From Candidatus Zixiibacteriota bacterium (GTDB taxonomy: Bacteria; Zixibacteria; MSB-5A5; SM1-73), in the NCBI GenBank assembly GCA_029933635.1, contig JAOZNS010000038.1, positions 1-16,309 of the forward strand: DNA of 16,309 bases, given 5' to 3'. The translations under genes and the position numbers were made by a program. Position 1 is the stretch's first letter; every line of letters starts with the position of its first letter. Positions 14,997 through 16,309 of the stretch are shown here, in pieces. The notes below the pieces were generated by a model. The model did no database searches, was not told the origin of the DNA, and worked only from the letters and a program-made list of their open reading frames with translations.

Positions 14997-15443
14997 TTAT
15001 TCGATGCTGATCGGGATCTCCTTCGGCTTGACCTCCTCGGTCTTGGGCAAGGTGATGTTCAACACCCCATCCTTGTAGGTGGCTTTGATCTTATCGGTCT
15101 TAACCGAGGTCGGCAAGGTGAAGGAACGACAGAAGGCACCATAACTTCGCTCTATCCTGTGGAAGTTGGCATCCTTCTCCTCCTTCTCCTGCTTTTTCTC
15201 ACCCTTCAAGGTGAGGACGTTGTCCTGAATGGATATCTTCACGTCTTCCTTTTTCATTCCGGGGATCTCTGCCTTGATGACCACATCATCCTTGGTCTCA
15301 GCCACGTCGACGCTGGGAGTCCATGCTCCCTCGGGCCATTCAGGTCTGCTCACCGAACGACCGAAGAAGTCGTCAAAAAGCCGATTCATCTCCTCCTGAA
15401 TGTTTACCAGATCCCTAAAAGGTCTCCATCGTGTGATAGCCAT
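14997..15443 (-). CDS. Small heat-shock protein, Hsp20/alpha-crystallin family
   Basis: This 148-aa holdase has the standard layout. A short N-terminal arm (MAITRWRPFRDLVNIQEEMN, then RLFDDFFGR) leads to the alpha-crystallin domain from about residue 45 (DVAETKDDVVIKAEIPGMKKEDV) through GAFCRSFTLP and the signature YKDGVLNITLPK. The C-terminal IPI motif (EIPISIE) mediates oligomer contacts. Small Hsps bind unfolding proteins in the cytosol and hand them to DnaK, which is encoded next (family knowledge). The start at 15443 has a strong AAAGGAGGG. Upstream lies a sigma-54 type promoter with a three-site array behind it, so expression probably needs an activator protein. No CIRCE element is visible. 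Confidence 0.95.
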   Translation of the reverse strand: MAITRWRPFRDLVNIQEEMNRLFDDFFGRSVSRPEWPEGAWTPSVDVAETKDDVVIKAEIPGMKKEDVKISIQDNVLTLKGEKKQEKEEKDANFHRIERSYGAFCRSFTLPTSVKTDKIKATYKDGVLNITLPKTEEVKPKEIPISIE

Positions 15444-15523
15444 ATTTCATCCCTCCTTTCATATGTTTACCTTCGCCAAGTTTCACTTTACCTTTAGTTT
15501 TATCTTTTTTATAAAGTTAATTC

Positions 15524-15538
15524 GCAATAATCGTGCCA
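15524..15538 (-). promoter_or_regulatory. Sigma-54 (RpoN) -24/-12 promoter for hsp20
   Basis: On the minus strand TGGCACG (15538-15532), four bases, then TTGC (15527-15524) give TGGCACGATTATTGC. The GG and GC are separated by exactly 10 bases, and all core consensus positions match. Transcription would start near 15512, with a 69-base leader before the hsp20 ATG. Sigma-54 promoters need an AAA+ activator bound upstream; a matching array lies at 15614-15668. Confidence 0.8.
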
Positions 15539-15561
15539 AAATTGAACAGCTTAGTTAAGTC

Positions 15562-15590
15562 CTTATAATTAAAAGGGTTAGCGAAAGCAA
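15562..15590 (-). promoter_or_regulatory. Alternative sigma-70-like promoter for hsp20
   Basis: On the minus strand TTGCTT (15590-15585) is followed after 17 bp by TATAAG (15567-15562). The -10 is good and the -35 moderate. It lies between the sigma-54 promoter and the proposed enhancer, so a basal promoter alongside sigma-54 control is possible, or it is simply AT-rich chance. Confidence 0.3.
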
Positions 15591-15613
15591 AGATTTTATT
15601 ATGCAGAATTTAC

Positions 15614-15668
15614 CTGTCAATTTGACAATAGAATTGAAAAAATGACAATACATGTGCCATCGTGACAC
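15614..15668 (-). promoter_or_regulatory. Three-site 20-bp-periodic palindrome array, probable activator (enhancer) sites
   Basis: Three 15-bp boxes fit TGTCA-N3-TGACA. On the plus strand they are CTGTCAATTTGACAA (15614-15628, perfect 6+1+6 palindrome), TTGAAAAAATGACAA (15634-15648) and GTGCCATCGTGACAC (15654-15668, one mismatch between arms). Their centres are 15621, 15641 and 15661, exactly 20 bp apart. Relative to the predicted sigma-54 start they lie at about -109, -129 and -149, the usual place for bacterial enhancer-binding protein sites. A fourth half-site TTGACA is at 15675-15680. The core GTCA-N3-TGAC is like the sites reported for NorR-type activators, but the true regulator is unknown. 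Confidence 0.65.
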
Positions 15669-15904
15669 TCAAAATTGACAGATCGATCCACTTTTCTCGA
15701 TCTTTTAAGCCTTATCAATAAGAGCTTCAGTGTAAGTCATCTCAGAATAGTAAAAACTTTCAAAACATAAAACTGATCTTCTTACCGGCAAGAGTTAATT
15801 TTTTATGCTCTGCGCTCTCAGGCGAAACTCAAAAACTCTTCTGGAAAGGCAAAAGAAATAAGTTCCTACGCTTCACCTGTACGAGTCTTGATCCTGTTTT
15901 GTAT
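15669..15904. other. Gene-free spacer between the hsp20 control region and the MITE
   Basis: I see no gene here. One inverted repeat, AGATCGA (15680-15686) with TCGATCT (15697-15703), has a 10-base spacer and is followed by TTT on the plus strand. It adjoins the fourth TGACA half-site. The remainder is AT-rich without a clear signal on either strand. Confidence 0.45.
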
Positions 15905-16034
15905 CCAAAGGGGCTGTTGCCCAACTGTGAAGGCAGGTCCGAAGGCCCGGCCCTATGGTTGTTAATTTGGTCTCTCCTATAGGGGCGAGAATTTATCCGT
16001 CCCAACAATTTGATTTCGGCAACAGCCCCCAAAG
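15905..16034. mobile_element. MITE-like element with 11-bp TIRs and 6-bp target duplication
   Basis: GGGCTGTTGCC (15911-15921) and GGCAACAGCCC (16018-16028) are perfect terminal inverted repeats of a 118-bp segment. The six bases outside each end are identical: CCAAAG at 15905-15910 and CCAAAG at 16029-16034, as expected for a transposon target-site duplication. There is no room for a transposase, so it would move with help from an IS with matching ends. The TIR (containing CTGTTGC) recalls the ends of several IS families, but I cannot assign one. Inside lies a nested stem of the type GGGGCG...CGTCCC (15982-16003). Its right end is 11 bp from the likely -35 box of the kinase gene. Confidence 0.75.
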
Positions 16035-16039
16035 TTATA

Positions 16040-16068
16040 TTGACAAGCAAAAATTTTTCACTTTATTG
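16040..16068 (+). promoter_or_regulatory. Probable promoter of the kinase gene
   Basis: A perfect TTGACA (16040-16045) is followed after 17 bp by TTATTG (16063-16068); a 16-bp gap gives TTTATT. The -10 is imperfect. The start point would be near 16075, about 24 bases before the ATG at 16099. Confidence 0.5.
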
Positions 16069-16098
16069 GGTGTAGGAAAGAAGCTTTGAGAAAGAGAA

Positions 16099-16309
16099 AT
16101 GGTCGACAGGAAAATATCACATTACGAGATTCTTGAAAAACTGGGCGAGGGTGGGATGGGTGTGGTATACAAGGCTCAGGATACAAAGTTAGACCGTCTG
16201 GTGGCCATCAAGTTCCTTCCGCAACATCTGACTTCTGACTCTGTGGAAAGGGAAAGATTTGTGCACGAAGCTAAAGCGGCTTCAGCTTTGAATCATCCCA
16301 ATATTACCA
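16099..16309 (+). CDS. Ser/Thr protein kinase, PknB-like, N-terminal part
   Basis: Only the first 70 codons are present; the gene runs off the window. The start of a Hanks-type kinase domain is clear. KISHYEILEKLGEGGMGVVY holds the glycine-rich ATP loop (GEGGMG), VAIKFLP has the ATP-binding lysine, and FVHEAKAASALNHPNI contains the helix-C glutamate and the entry to strand 4. These kinases phosphorylate Ser/Thr on proteins; many carry C-terminal sensor, TPR, WD40 or PASTA parts that cannot be seen here. The domain starts within eight residues of the N-terminus, so there is no N-terminal sensor. The ribosome site is weak (GAAAGAG). It is divergent from hsp20, with 655 bp of control region and a MITE between them. 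Confidence 0.93.
   Translation, partial: MVDRKISHYEILEKLGEGGMGVVYKAQDTKLDRLVAIKFLPQHLTSDSVERERFVHEAKAASALNHPNIT

Noticed and set aside
14860..15680. Search for a CIRCE element (TTAGCACTC-N9-GAGTGCTAA) before hsp20 or dnaK
   Set aside because: No such inverted repeat is visible, so HrcA control is not supported here.
15623..15680. The TTGACA boxes in the array read as plus-strand sigma-70 -35 elements
   Set aside because: No good -10 hexamer stands 16-18 bp downstream of each, there is no plus-strand gene nearby, and the exact 20-bp palindrome spacing fits protein-binding sites better.
15829..16050. 73-codon minus-strand frame
   Set aside because: It spans the MITE, whose TIRs and target duplication explain the sequence; the translation has no recognisable motif.
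1..16309. CRISPR array, rRNA, tRNA or complete insertion sequence
   Set aside because: No regularly spaced direct repeats of suitable length, no cloverleaf and no transposase frame were seen on either strand.

Overview
The window reads as a chromosomal segment of an uncultured bacterium. The order is housekeeping genes, then a short decayed patch, then stress genes. No marker fixes the taxonomy. A Bacteroidota/FCB-type 'alternate GlmU', a LemA/HtpX pair, single-chain alpha2 glycyl-tRNA synthetase, a sigma-54 type promoter and a PknB-like kinase would fit an FCB-group candidate phylum. That placement is an inference and weakly held.

Left part (1-6900, plus strand): the 3' end of purD, then purE (purine synthesis), lemA and htpX (membrane protein quality control), an alternate-GlmU protein, and a galT-glgA pair. 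galT-glgA starts behind a near-consensus sigma-70 promoter (4220-4248) and ends at a strong intrinsic terminator (6865-6892). Middle part (6949-9491, minus strand): a compact ftsB-like - recO - glyS run with a 4-bp ATGA overlap and an 18-bp gap.

Accessory patch (9500-10720): a strong plus-strand promoter leads into a hairpin-rich, gene-free stretch, which I read as a candidate orphan small RNA. Opposite it lies a DUF3800 gene that is broken. Its missing C-terminus is readable in another frame after a one-base shift and a further nonsense codon. A 22-codon remnant of an upstream partner abuts it, and a palindromic intergenic repeat separates the patch from enolase.

Right part (10727-16309): eno and an fmdB-type zinc-ribbon gene on the minus strand, then dnaK and hsp20, also on the minus strand with hsp20 first in transcription. 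Upstream of hsp20 is a full-match sigma-54 -24/-12 promoter (TGGCACG-N4-TTGC). About 110-150 bp further upstream are three 15-bp imperfect palindromes of the form TGTCA-N3-TGACA, spaced exactly 20 bp centre to centre. This looks like an enhancer-dependent small heat-shock operon and is the most interesting part of the window. Between it and a divergent, truncated Ser/Thr protein kinase gene lies a 118-bp MITE-like element with 11-bp terminal inverted repeats and a 6-bp CCAAAG target duplication. It ends 11 bp before the kinase's likely -35 box.
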